The notes under the pieces were generated by a model that worked only from the letters and a program-made list of their open reading frames with translations, ran no database searches and had not been told where the DNA came from. A program made the translations under genes and the position numbers. 64,000 nucleotides of DNA, from NCBI GenBank assembly GCA_964016885.1, contig OZ024741.1, forward strand, positions 24,820,374 through 24,884,373. The letters run 5' to 3'. The stretch comes from Eledone cirrhosa. Lineage: Eukaryota > Mollusca > Cephalopoda > Octopoda > Eledonidae. The first letter of the stretch is position 1; each line of letters begins with the position of its first letter. Shown here piece by piece: positions 9,271 through 21,165 of this stretch.

Positions 9271-9296
9271 ACGCCTTATATCCTGGTGAGCCTTAT
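9271..9296. repeat. Direct repeat copy 2 inside the Helitron
   Basis: Second copy of the 26-bp degenerate direct repeat described at 9119-9144. Confidence 0.5.
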
Positions 9297-10369
9297 AGAG
9301 CGGAAAATATCTATTGGAAAAGAATACGAATTCATGACCAAGGTGTGACAAAATAGGCGTCTATACAGCGCCTGAAACAAACTTGTCCAAAACCCTAGGA
9401 TTTTTCTCGTTAAGTATCCACCCAAAAGGAACCGTGTTTTAGTTACAAAACATAACCAAAGTGTATAGTAGCTATATTTCTGACATATCATGCCAAAAAG
9501 AACAATATATTCAAAAAATGTTCTAAAGTACATTCAATCTCTCTTTTTGAACGATATCTTAATAAGCAAGTTATCGATTTTTTATTGGCTGTCAGTGTCT
9601 ATCTGCATGCAGGTGTGCACGTGTGCGCAATTAATTGCAAATACGCTCATAACATTTAGTCGTAAGCAGAACAAAAAATGCCATTAGAGGTGGGCTAATA
9701 ATGAAGACACAAACCCTGGTGAACTTACGTTTAAACACCCGAAAAGTTACTCACTTCCTGTGCAAAAGACTGTATTATAAATTAAGTAATTTTTTAGAAT
9801 CTTTTGTTTAAAAAAGGAAAACATTGGTACAACGTAAATTTTTTTACTTGTATTGTATGTGTACAACACAACTTGGTTAACGTATAATTTAGTAATTTTT
9901 TTTTCAAAAAGCATGATTATTTAAGACTGTTTGAAAATTTACTCACAGCTTTTAGGTTCACAAAAGACACCATTAAATTTGGTTCCCTTTTCAGATAGGG
10001 ATAATACTGTATTTCCACTTGAATAAGGTGGAATATGAAAAGAATCTCTTTAATAGTCGGTCGTTTACTGAGACAGCTGGGAAGACCTGCAGCTGGCCGT
10101 CCAATCAATAACGCATGTCCTTATATGGGCATATGAAATTTATTTTAATTGCGCTAGATGAAAATTAAGAGTTCTTGTGTTCGAATTCACATAAAATTTC
10201 ATTGGAATCGAAAAACATTCTGTCATAGGGTCCGATTATCGACTTTTCGAAAATTTCAAGTAGCCTATTCCACTCTACGCGTTGAGTTTTATATATGTGT
10301 GAGGTTTCATGAAAATTGGATGAACGGTGTAGCAGGCAAGTTCGGTACACTAAACAATGTCCATCTTCC

Positions 10370-10384
10370 CTTTATATATATAGA
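10370..10384 (-). other. Helitron 5' terminus (TC end)
   Basis: On the minus strand the element opens TCTATATATATAAAG immediately after the satellite base A (10385 on the + strand is T). A TC start followed by an AT-rich stretch is the expected 5' end of a Helitron. Confidence 0.85.
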
Positions 10385-13069
10385 TATGGTAATGAAAGGG
10401 TTAAACAACATAGATAGTGTCCTTTATTAGAAATATGGTAATGAAAGGGTTAAACAACATAGATAGTGTCTTTTATTAGAAATATGGTAATGAAAGGGTT
10501 AAACAACATAGATAGTGTCTTTTATTAGAAATATGGAAATGAAAGGGTTAAACAACATGGATAGTGTCTTTTATTAGAAATAGGGTAATGAAAGGGTTAA
10601 ACAACATAGACAGTGTCTTTTATTGGAAATATGGTAATGAAAGGGTTAAACAACATAGTGTCTTTTATTAGAAATATGATAATGAAAGGGTTAAACAACA
10701 TAGACAGTGTCTTTTATTAGAAATATGGTAATGAAAGGGTTAAACAACATAGATAGTGTCTTTTATTAGAAATATGATAATGAAAGGGTTAAACAACATA
10801 GACAGTGTCTTTTATTAGAAATATGGTAATGAAAGGGTTAAACAACATAGACAGTGTCTTTTATTAGAAATATGGTAATGAAAGGGTTAAACAACATAGA
10901 CAGTGTTTTTTATTAGAAATATGGTAATGAAAGGGTTAAACAAAATAGACAGTGTCTTTTATTAGATATAGGGTAATGAAAGTGTTAAACAACATAGACA
11001 GTGTCTTTTATTAGAAATATGATAATGAAAGGGTTAAACAACATAGACAGTGTCTTTTATTAGATATATGGTAATGAAAGGGTTAAACAACATAGACAGT
11101 GTCTTTTATTAGAAATATGGTAATGAAAGGGTTAAACAACATAGACAGTGTCTTTTATTAGAAATATGGTAATGAAAGAGTTAAACAACATAGACAGTGT
11201 CTTTTATTAGATATATGGTAATGAAAGGGTTAAACAACATAGACAGTGTCTTTTATTAGAAATATGGTAATGAAAGGGTTAAACAACATAGACAGTGTCT
11301 TTTATTAGAAATATGGTAATGAAAGGGTTAAACAACATAGACAGTGTCCTTTATTAGAAATATGGTAATGAAAGGGTTAAACAACATAGACAGTGTCTTT
11401 TATTAGATATAGGGTAATGAAAGTGTTAAACAACATACACAGTGTCTTTTATTAGAAATATGGTAATGATAGGGTTAAACAACATAGACAGTGTCTTTTA
11501 TTAGAAATATGGTAATGAAAGTGTTAAACAACATACACAGTGTCTTTTATTAGAAATATGGTAATGATAGGGTTAAACAACATAGACAGTGTCTTTTATT
11601 AGAAATATGGTAATGAAAGAGTTAAACAACATAGACAGTGTGTTTTATTAGAAATATGATAATGAAAGTGTTAACCAACATAGACTGTGTCTTTTATTAG
11701 AAATATGGTAATGAAAGGGTTAAACAACATAGTCAGTGTCTTTTATTAGAAATAGGGTAATGAAAGGGTTAAACAACATAGTCAGTGTCTTTTATTAGAA
11801 ATAGGGTAATGAAAGGTTTAAACAACATAGACAGTGTGTTTTATTAGAAATATGGTAATGAAAGGGTTAAACAACATAGACAGTGTCTTTTATTAGAAAT
11901 ATGGTAATGAAAGGGTTAACCAACATAGACAGTGTCTTTTATTAGAAATATGATAATGAAAGGGTTAAACAACATAGACAGTGTCTTTTATTAGAAATAT
12001 GGTAATGAAAGGGTTAAACAACATAGACAGTGTCTTTTATTAGAAATATGGTACTGAAAGGGTTAAACAACATAGATAGTGTCTTTTATTAGAAATATGG
12101 TAATGAAAGGGTTAAACAACATAGACAGTGTCTTTTATTAGATATAGGGTAATGAAAGTGTTAAACAACATAGACAGTGTCTTTTATTAGAAATATGGTA
12201 ATGAAAGGGTTAAACAACATAGACAGTGTCTTTTATTCGAAATATGATAATGAAAGGGTTAAACAACATAGACAGTGTCTTTTATTAGAAATATGGTAAT
12301 GAAAGGGTTAAACAACATAGACAGTGTCTTTTATTAGAAATATGGTAATGAAAGGGTTAAACAACATAGACAGTGTCTTCTATTAGAAATATGATAATGA
12401 AAGGGTTAAACAACATAGACAGTGTCTTTTATTAGATATAGGGTAATGAATGTGTTAAACAACATAGACAGTCTCTTTTATTAGAAATATGGTAATGAAA
12501 GGATTAAACAACATAGACAGTGTCTTTTATTAGAAATATGGTAATGAAAGGGTTAAACAACATAGACAGTGTCTTTTATTAGAAATATGGTAATGAAAGG
12601 GTTAGACAACATAGACAGTGTCTTTTATTAGAAATATGGTAATGAAAGGGTTACACAACATAGACAGTGTCTTTTATTAGAAATATGGTAATGAAATGGT
12701 TAAACAACATAGACAGTGTCTTTTATTAGAAATATGGTAATGAAAGGGTTAAACAACATAGACAGTGTCTTTTATTAGAAATATGGTAATGAAAGGGTTA
12801 AACAACATAGACAGTGTCTTTTATTAGATATATGGTAATGAAAGGGTTAAACAACATAGACAGTGTCTTTTATTAGAGATATGGTAATGAAAGGTTTAAA
12901 CAACATAGACAGTGTCTTTTATTAGAAATATGGTAATGAAAGGGTTAAACAACATAGACAGTGTCTTTTATTAGAAATATGGTAATGAAAGGGTTAAACA
13001 ACATAGACAGTGTCTTTTATTAGAAATATGGTAATGAAAGGGTTAAACAACATAGACAGTGTCTTTTAT

Positions 13070-16000
13070 TAAATATAGGGTAATGAAAGTGTTAAAAAAC
13101 ATAGACGGTGTCTTTTATTAGAAATATAATAATGAAAGGGTTAAACAACAGAAATATGGTAATGTTAGGGTTAAACAACATAGACAGTGTCTTTTATTAG
13201 AAATATGGTAATGAAGGGGTTAAATAACATAGAGAATGTCTATTATTAGATATAGGGTAATGAAAGGGTTAAACAACATAGACAGTGTCTTTTATTAGAA
13301 ATATGGTAATGAAAGGGTTAAACAACATAGACAGTGTCTTTTATTAGAAATATGGTAATGAAAGGTTTAAACAACATAGACAGTGTCTTTTATTAAATAT
13401 AGGGTAATGAAAGTGTTAAAAAACATAGACGGTGTCTTTTATTAGAAATATAATAATGAAAGGGTTAAACAACAGAAATATGGTAATGTTAGGGTTAAAC
13501 AACATAGACAGTGTCTTTTATTAGAAATATGGTAATGAAAGGGTTAAACAACATATACTGTGTCTTTTATTAGAAATATGGTACTGAAAGTGTTAAACAA
13601 CATAGACAGTGTCTTTTATTAGAAATATGGTAATGAAAGGGTTAAACAACATAGACAGTGTCTTTTATTAGAAATATGGTACTGAAAGGGTTAAACAACA
13701 TAGATAGTGTCTTTTATTAGAAATATGGTAATGAAAGGGTTAAACAACATAGACAGTATCTTTTAGTAGATATAGGGTAATGAAAGTGTTAAACAACATA
13801 GACAGTGTCTTTTATTAGAAATATGGTAATGAAAGGGTTAAACAACATAGACAGTGTCTTTTATTGGAAATATGATAATGAAAGGGTTAAACAACATAGA
13901 CAGTGTCTTTTATTAGAAATATGGTAATGAAAGGGTTAAACAACATAGACAGTGTCTTTTATTAGAAATATGGTAATGAAAGGGTTAAACAACATAGACA
14001 GTGTCTTCTATTAGAAATATGATAATGAAAGGGTTAAACAACATAGACAGTGTCTTTTATTAGATATAGGGTAATGAATGTGTTAAACAACATAGACAGT
14101 GTCTTTTATTAGAAATATGGTAATGAAAGGGTTAAACAACATAGACAGTGTCTTTTATTAGAAATATGGTAATGAAAGGGTTAAACAACATAGACAGTGT
14201 CTTTTATTAGAAATATGGTAATGAAAGGGTTAAACAACATAGACAGTGTCTTTTATTAAATATAGGGTAATGAAAGTGTTAAAAAACATAGACAGTGTCT
14301 TTTATTAGAAATATAATAATGAAAGGGTTAAACAACAGAAATATGGTAATGATAGGGTTAAACAACATAGACAGTGTCTTTTATTAGAAATATGGTACTG
14401 AAAGGGTTAAACAACATAGACAGTGTCTTTTATTAGAAATATGGTAATGAAAGGGTTAAACAACATAGACAGTGTCTTTTATTAGAAATATGGTAATTAA
14501 AGGGTTAAACAACATTGACAGTGTCTTTTATTAGAAATATGGTAATGAAAGGGTTAAACAACATACACGGTGTCTTTTATTAGAAATATGGTAATGATAG
14601 GGTTAAACAACATAGAGAGTGTCTTTTATTAGAAATATGGTAATGAAAGAGTTAAACAACATAGACGGTGTCTTTTATTAGAAATATGGTAATGAAAGAG
14701 TTAAACAACATAGACAGTGTGTTTTATTAGAAATATGATAATGAAAGTGTTAACCAACATAGACTGTGTCTTTTATTAGAAATATGGTAATGAAAGGGTT
14801 AAACAACATAGTCAGTGTCTTTTATTAGAAATAGGGTAATGAAAGGGTTAAACAACATAGTCAGTGTCTTTTATTAGAAATAGGGTAATGAAAGGTTTAA
14901 ACAACATAGACAGTGTGTTTTATTAGAAATATGGTAATGAAAGGGTTAAACAACATAGACAGTGTCTTTTATTAGAAATATGGTAATGAAAGGGTTAACC
15001 AACATAGACAGTGTCTTTTATTAGAAATATGATAATGAAAGGGTTAAACAACATAGACAGTGTCTTTTATTAGAAATATGGTAATGAAAGGGTTAAACAA
15101 CATAGACAGTGTCTTTTATTAGAAATATGGTACTGAAAGGGTTAAACAACATAGATAGTGTCTTTTATTAGAAATATGGTAATGAAAGGGTTAAACAACA
15201 TAGACAGTGTCTTTTATTAGATATAGGGTAATGAAAGTGTTAAACAACATAGACAGTGTCTTTTATTAGAAATATGGTAATGAAAGGGTTAAACAACATA
15301 GACAGTGTCTTTTATTCGAAATATGATAATGAAAGGGTTAAACAACATAGACAGTGTCTTTTATTAGAAATATGGTAATGAAAGGGTTAAACAACATAGA
15401 CAGTGTCTTTTATTAGAAATATGGTAATGAAAGGGTTAAACAACATAGACAGTGTCTTTTATTAGAAATATGGTACTGAAAGGGTTAAACAACATAGATA
15501 GTGTCTTTTATTAGAAATATGGTAATGAAAGGGTTAAACAACATAGACAGTATCTTTTAGTAGATATAGGGTAATGAAAGTGTTAAACAACATAGACAGT
15601 GTCTTTTATTAGAAATATGGTAATGAAAGGGTTAAACAACATAGACAGTGTCTTTTATTGGAAATATGATAATGAAAGGGTTAAACAACATAGACAGTGT
15701 CTTTTATTAGAAATATGGTAATGAAAGGGTTAAACAACATAGACAGTGTCTTTTATTAGAAATATGGTAATGAAAGGGTTAAACAACATAGACAGTGTCT
15801 TCTATTAGAAATATGATAATGAAAGGGTTAAACAACATAGACAGTGTCTTTTATTAGATATAGGGTAATGAATGTGTTAAACAACATAGACAGTGTCTTT
15901 TATTAGAAATATGGTAATGAAAGGGTTAAACAACATAGACAGTGTCTTTTATTAGAAATATGGTAATGAAAGGGTTAAACAACATAGACAGTGTCTTTTA

Positions 16001-19000
16001 TTAGAAATATGGTAATGAAAGGGTTAAACAACATAGACAGTGTCTTTTATTAAATATAGGGTAATGAAAGTGTTAAAAAACATAGACAGTGTCTTTTATT
16101 AGAAATATAATAATGAAAGGGTTAAACAACAGAAATATGGTAATGATAGGGTTAAACAACATAGACAGTGTCTTTTATTAGAAATATGGTACTGAAAGGG
16201 TTAAACAACATAGACAGTGTCTTTTATTAGAAATATGGTAATGAAAGGGTTAAACAACATAGACAGTGTCTTTTATTAGAAATATGGTAATTAAAGGGTT
16301 AAACAACATTGACAGTGTCTTTTATTAGAAATATGGTAATGAAAGGGTTAAACAACATACACGGTGTCTTTTATTAGAAATATGGTAATGATAGGGTTAA
16401 ACAACATAGAGAGTGTCTTTTATTAGAAATATGGTAATGAAAGAGTTAAACAACATAGACGGTGTCTTTTATTAGAAATATGGTAATGAAAGAGTTAAAC
16501 AACATAGACAGTGTGTTTTATTAGAAATATGATAATGAAAGTGTTAACCAACATAGACTGTGTCTTTTATTAGAAATATGGTAATGAAAGGGTTAAACAA
16601 CATAGTCAGTGTCTTTTATTAGAAATAGGGTAATGAAAGGGTTAAACAACATAGTCAGTGTCTTTTATTAGAAATAGGGTAATGAAAGGTTTAAACAACA
16701 TAGACAGTGTGTTTTATTAGAAATATGGTAATGAAAGGGTTAAACAACATAGACAGTGTCTTTTATTAGAAATATGGTAATGAAAGGGTTAACCAACATA
16801 GACAGTGTCTTTTATTAGAAATATGATAATGAAAGGGTTAAACAACATAGACAGTGTCTTTTATTAGAAATATGGTAATGAAAGGGTTAAACAACATAGA
16901 CAGTGTCTTTTATTAGAAATATGGTACTGAAAGGGTTAAACAACATAGATAGTGTCTTTTATTAGAAATATGGTAATGAAAGGGTTAAACAACATAGACA
17001 GTGTCTTTTATTAGATATAGGGTAATGAAAGTGTTAAACAACATAGACAGTGTCTTTTATTAGAAATATGGTAATGAAAGGGTTAAACAACATAGACAGT
17101 GTCTTTTATTCGAAATATGATAATGAAAGGGTTAAACAACATAGACAGTGTCTTTTATTAGAAATATGGTAATGAAAGGGTTAAACAACATAGACAGTGT
17201 CTTTTATTAGAAATATGGTAATGAAAGGGTTAAACAACATAGACAGTGTCTTCTATTAGAAATATGATAATGAAAGGGTTAAACAACATAGACAGTGTCT
17301 TTTATTAGATATAGGGTAATGAATGTGTTAAACAACATAGACAGTCTCTTTTATTAGAAATATGGTAATGAAAGGATTAAACAACATAGACAGTGTCTTT
17401 TATTAAAAATATGGTAATGAAAGGGTTAAACAACATAGACAGTGTCTTTTATTAGAAATATGGTAATGAAAGGGTTAGACAACATAGACAGTGTCTTTTA
17501 TTAGAAATATGGTAATGAAAGGGTTACACAACATAGACAGTGTCTTTTATTAGAAATATGGTAATGAAATGGTTAAACAACATAGACAGTGTCTTTTATT
17601 AGAAATATGGTAATGAAAGGGTTAAACAACATAGACAGTGTCTTTTATTAGAGATATGGTAATGAAAGGTTTAAACAACATAGACAGTATCTTTTAGTAG
17701 ATATAGGGTAATGAAAGTGTTAAACAACATAGACAGTGTCTTTTATTAGAAATATGGTAATGAAAGGGTTAAACAACATAGACAGTGTCTTTTATTGGAA
17801 ATATGATAATGAAAGGGTTAAACAACAGAAATATGGTAATGTTAGGGTTAAACAACATAGACAGTGTCTTTTATTAGAAATATGGTAATGAAAGGGTTAA
17901 ACAACATATACTGTGTCTTTTATTAGAAATATGGTACTGAAAGTGTTAAACAACATAGACAGTGTCTTTTATTAGAAATATGGTAATGAAAGGGTTAAAC
18001 AACATAGACAGTGTCTTTTATTAGAAATATGGTACTGAAAGGGTTAAACAACATAGATAGTGTCTTTTATTAGAAATATGGTAATGAAAGGGTTAAACAA
18101 CATAGACAGTATCTTTTAGTAGATATAGGGTAATGAAAGTGTCAAACAACATAGACAGTGTCTTTTATTAGAAATATGGTAATGAAAGGGTTAAACAACA
18201 TAGACAGTGTCTTTTATTGGAAATATGATAATGAAAGGGTTAAACAACATAGACAGTGTCTTTTATTAGAAATATGGTAATGAAAGGGTTAAACAACATA
18301 GACAGTGTCTTTTATTAGAAATATGGTAATGAAAGGGTTAAACAACATAGACAGTGTCTTCTATTAGAAATATGATAATGAAAGGGTTAAACAACATAGA
18401 CAGTGTCTTTTATTAGATATAGGGTAATGAATGTGTTAAACAACATAGACAGTGTCTTTTATTAGAAATATGGTAATGAAAGGGTTAAACAACATAGACA
18501 GTGTCTTTTATTAGAAATATGGTAATGAAAGGGTTAAACAACATAGACAGTGTCTTTTATTAGAAATATGGTAATGAAAGGGTTAAACAACATAGACAGT
18601 GTCTTTTATTAAATATAGGGTAATGAAAGTGTTAAAAAACATAGACAGTGTCTTTTATTAGAAATATAATAATGACAGGGTTAAACAACAGAAATATGGT
18701 AATGATAGGGTTAAACAACATAGACAGTGTCTTTTATTAGAAATATGGTACTGAAAGGGTTAAACAACATAGACAGTGTCTTTTATTAGAAATATGGTAA
18801 TGAAAGGGTTAAACAACATAGACAGTGTCTTTTATTAGAAATATGGTAATTAAAGGGTTAAACAACATTGACAGTGTCTTTTATTAGAAATATGGTAATG
18901 AAAGGGTTAAACAACATACACGGTGTCTTTTATTAGAAATATGGTAATGATAGGGTTAAACAACATAGAGAGTGTCTTTTATTAGAAATATGGTAATGAA

Positions 19001-21165
19001 AGAGTTAAACAACATAGACGGTGTCTTTTATTAGAAATATGGTAATGCAAGGGTTAAACAACATAGACAGTGTGTTTTATTAGAAATATGGTAATGAAAG
19101 GGTTAAACAACATAGACAGTGTCTTTTATTAGAAATATGGTAATGAAAGGGTTAAACAACATAGACAGTGTCTTTTATTGGAAATATGATAATGAAAGGG
19201 TTAAACTTCATAGACAGTGTCTTTTATTAGAAATATGGTAATGAAAGGGTTAAACAACATGGACAGTGTCTTTTATTAGAAATATGGTAATGAAAGAGTT
19301 AAACAACATAGACAGTGTGTTTTATTAGAAATATGATAATGAAAGTGTTAACCAACATAGACAGTGTATTTTATTAGAAATATGGTAATGAAAGGGTTAA
19401 ACAACATAGTCAGTGTCTTTTATTAGAAATAGGGTAATGAAAGGGTTAAACAACATAGTCAGTGTCTTTTATTAGAAATAGGGTAATGAAAGGGTTAAAC
19501 AACATAGACAGTGTGTTTTATTAGAAATATGGTAATGAAAGGGTTAAACAACATAGACAGTGTCTTTTATTAGAAATATGGTAATGAAAGGGTTAACCAA
19601 CATAGACAGTGTCTTTTATTAGAAATATGGTAATGAAAGGGTTAAACAACATAGACAGTGTCTTTTATTAGAAATATGGTAATGAAAGGGTTAAACAACA
19701 TAGACAGTGTCTTTTATTAGAAATATGGTAATGAAAGGGTTAACCAACATAGACAGTGTCTTTCATTAGAAATATGATAATGAAAGGGTTAAACAACATA
19801 GACAGTGTCTTTTATTAGAAATATGGTAATGAAAGGGTTAAACAACATAGACAGTGTCTTTTATTAGATATAGGGTAATTAAAGTGTTAAACAACATAGA
19901 CAGTGTCTTTTATTAGAAATATGGTAATGAAAGGGTTAAACAACATAGGCAGTGTCTTTTATTGGAAACATGATAATGAAAGGGTTAAACAACATAGACA
20001 GTGTCTTTTATTAGAAATATGGTAATGAAAGGGTTAAACAACATAGACAGTGTCTTTTATTAGAAATATGGTAATGAAAGGGTTAAACAACATAGACAGT
20101 GTCTTCTATTAGAAATATGATAATGAAAGGGTTAAACAACATAGACAGTGTCTTTTATTAGATATAGGGTAATGAATGTGTTAAACAACATAGACAGTCT
20201 CTTTTATTAGAAATATGGTAATGAAAGGGTTAAACAACATAGACAGTGTCTTTTATTAGAAATATGGTAATGAAAGGGTTAAACAACATAGACAGTGTCT
20301 TTTATTAGAAATATGGTAATGAAAGGGTTAGACAACATAGACAGTGTCTTTTATTAGAAATATGGTAATGAAAGGGTTACACAACATAGTGTCTTTTATT
20401 AGAAATATGGTAATGAAAGGGTTAAACAACATAGACAGTGTCTTTTATTAGAAATATGGTAATGAAAGGGTTAAACAACATAGACAGTGTCTTTTATTAG
20501 AAATATGGTAATGAAAGGGTTAAACAACATACACAGTGTCTTTTATTAGATATAGGGTAATGAAAGTGTTAAACAACATAGACAGTGTCTTTTATTAGAA
20601 ATATGATAATGAAAGGGTTAAACAACATAGACAGTGTCTTTTATTAGATATATGGTAATGAAAGGGTTAAACAACATAGACAGTGTCTTTTATTAGAAAT
20701 ATGGTAATGAAAGGTTTAAACAACATAGACAGTGTCTTTTATTAGAAATATGGTAATGAAAGGGTTAAACAACATAGACAGTGTCTTTTATTAGAAATAT
20801 GGTAATGAAAGGGTTAAACAACATAGACAGTGTCTTTTATTAGAAATATGGTAATGAAAGGGTTAAACAACATAGACAGTGTCTTTTATTAGAAATATGG
20901 TAATGAAAGTGTTAAAAAACATAGACGGTGTCTTTTATTAGAAATATAATAATGAAAGGGTTAAACAACAGAAATATGGTAATGTTAGGGTTAAACAACA
21001 TAGACAGTGTCTTTTATTAGAAATATGGTAATGAAGGGGTTAAATAACATAGAGAATGTCTATTATTAGATATAGGGTAATGAAAGGGTTAAACAACATA
21101 GACAGTGTCTTTTATTAGAAATATGGTAATGAAAGGGTTAAACAACATAGACAGTGTCTTTTATT
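13070..21165 (+). repeat. Higher-order repeat, 8,095-bp unit, copy 1
   Basis: Seven marker monomers recur exactly 8,095 bp further right: 13213/21308, 13756/21851, 15550/23645, 17687/25782, 18109/26204, 19201/27296 and 21033/29128. Agreement holds from about 13070 to about 21165, so the two copies are adjacent. I found only single-base differences by eye (for example 13904/21999, 14841/22936, 18143/26238, 19949/28044). Borders are good to about one monomer. Confidence 0.9.
13600..17250 (+). repeat. Nested 1,794-bp duplication inside copy 1
   Basis: Markers at 13756/15550 (GTATC then TTTTAGTAG) and 14751/16545 (TAACCAACATAGACTG) are 1,794 bp apart. The same pairs recur in copy 2 (21851/23645 and 22846/24640). 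The 1,794-bp event therefore came before the 8,095-bp event. Outer limits are approximate. Confidence 0.8.

Larger units (their letters stand above)
8934..10370 (-). other. Helitron interior, 5' side: non-coding
   Basis: About 1.4 kb of AT-rich DNA upstream of exon 1 on the element strand. No ORF here looks like protein: the longer open frames are AT-rich, match no motif I know, and one crosses the element border. A degenerate 26-bp direct repeat (9119-9144 and 9271-9296, sharing GGTGAGCCTTAT) lies inside. The stretch may contain the promoter of the fragment gene, but I see no clear signal. Confidence 0.55.
7870..10384 (-). mobile_element. Helitron, 2515 bp, inserted in a satellite monomer
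   Basis: Read on the minus strand, the element starts with TCTATATATATAAAG (its T at base 10384) and ends with CTAG (7873 down to 7870). An inverted repeat sits just inside the 3' end (7881-7898), 11 bp from the terminus. This is the textbook Helitron structure: 5'-TC, 3' hairpin, CTRR-3', no terminal inverted repeats and insertion between A and T without target duplication. The flanks prove it: the bases up to 7869 joined to those from 10385 give ATTAGAAA+TATGGTAATG, a perfect satellite monomer, and on the minus strand the breakpoint is A^T. At 2.5 kb it is far shorter than autonomous Helitrons, and no helicase or HUH motif is present, so it is an internally deleted copy needing enzymes from elsewhere. 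Confidence 0.92.

Noticed and set aside
9276..9533. 85-codon ORF on the minus strand inside the Helitron
   Set aside because: It is AT-rich with no recognisable domain, and a chance length for this composition. The element's own gene fragment lies elsewhere.
7870..10384. Insert as a DNA transposon with target duplication, or as a Penelope-like element or SINE
   Set aside because: There is no terminal inverted repeat, no target duplication and no tail. The TC and CTAG ends with a hairpin and A^T insertion fit a Helitron better.
10158..10430. 90-codon ORF on the + strand
   Set aside because: It crosses the Helitron border at 10384 and runs into the satellite, so it cannot be an ancestral gene. 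No motif was recognised.
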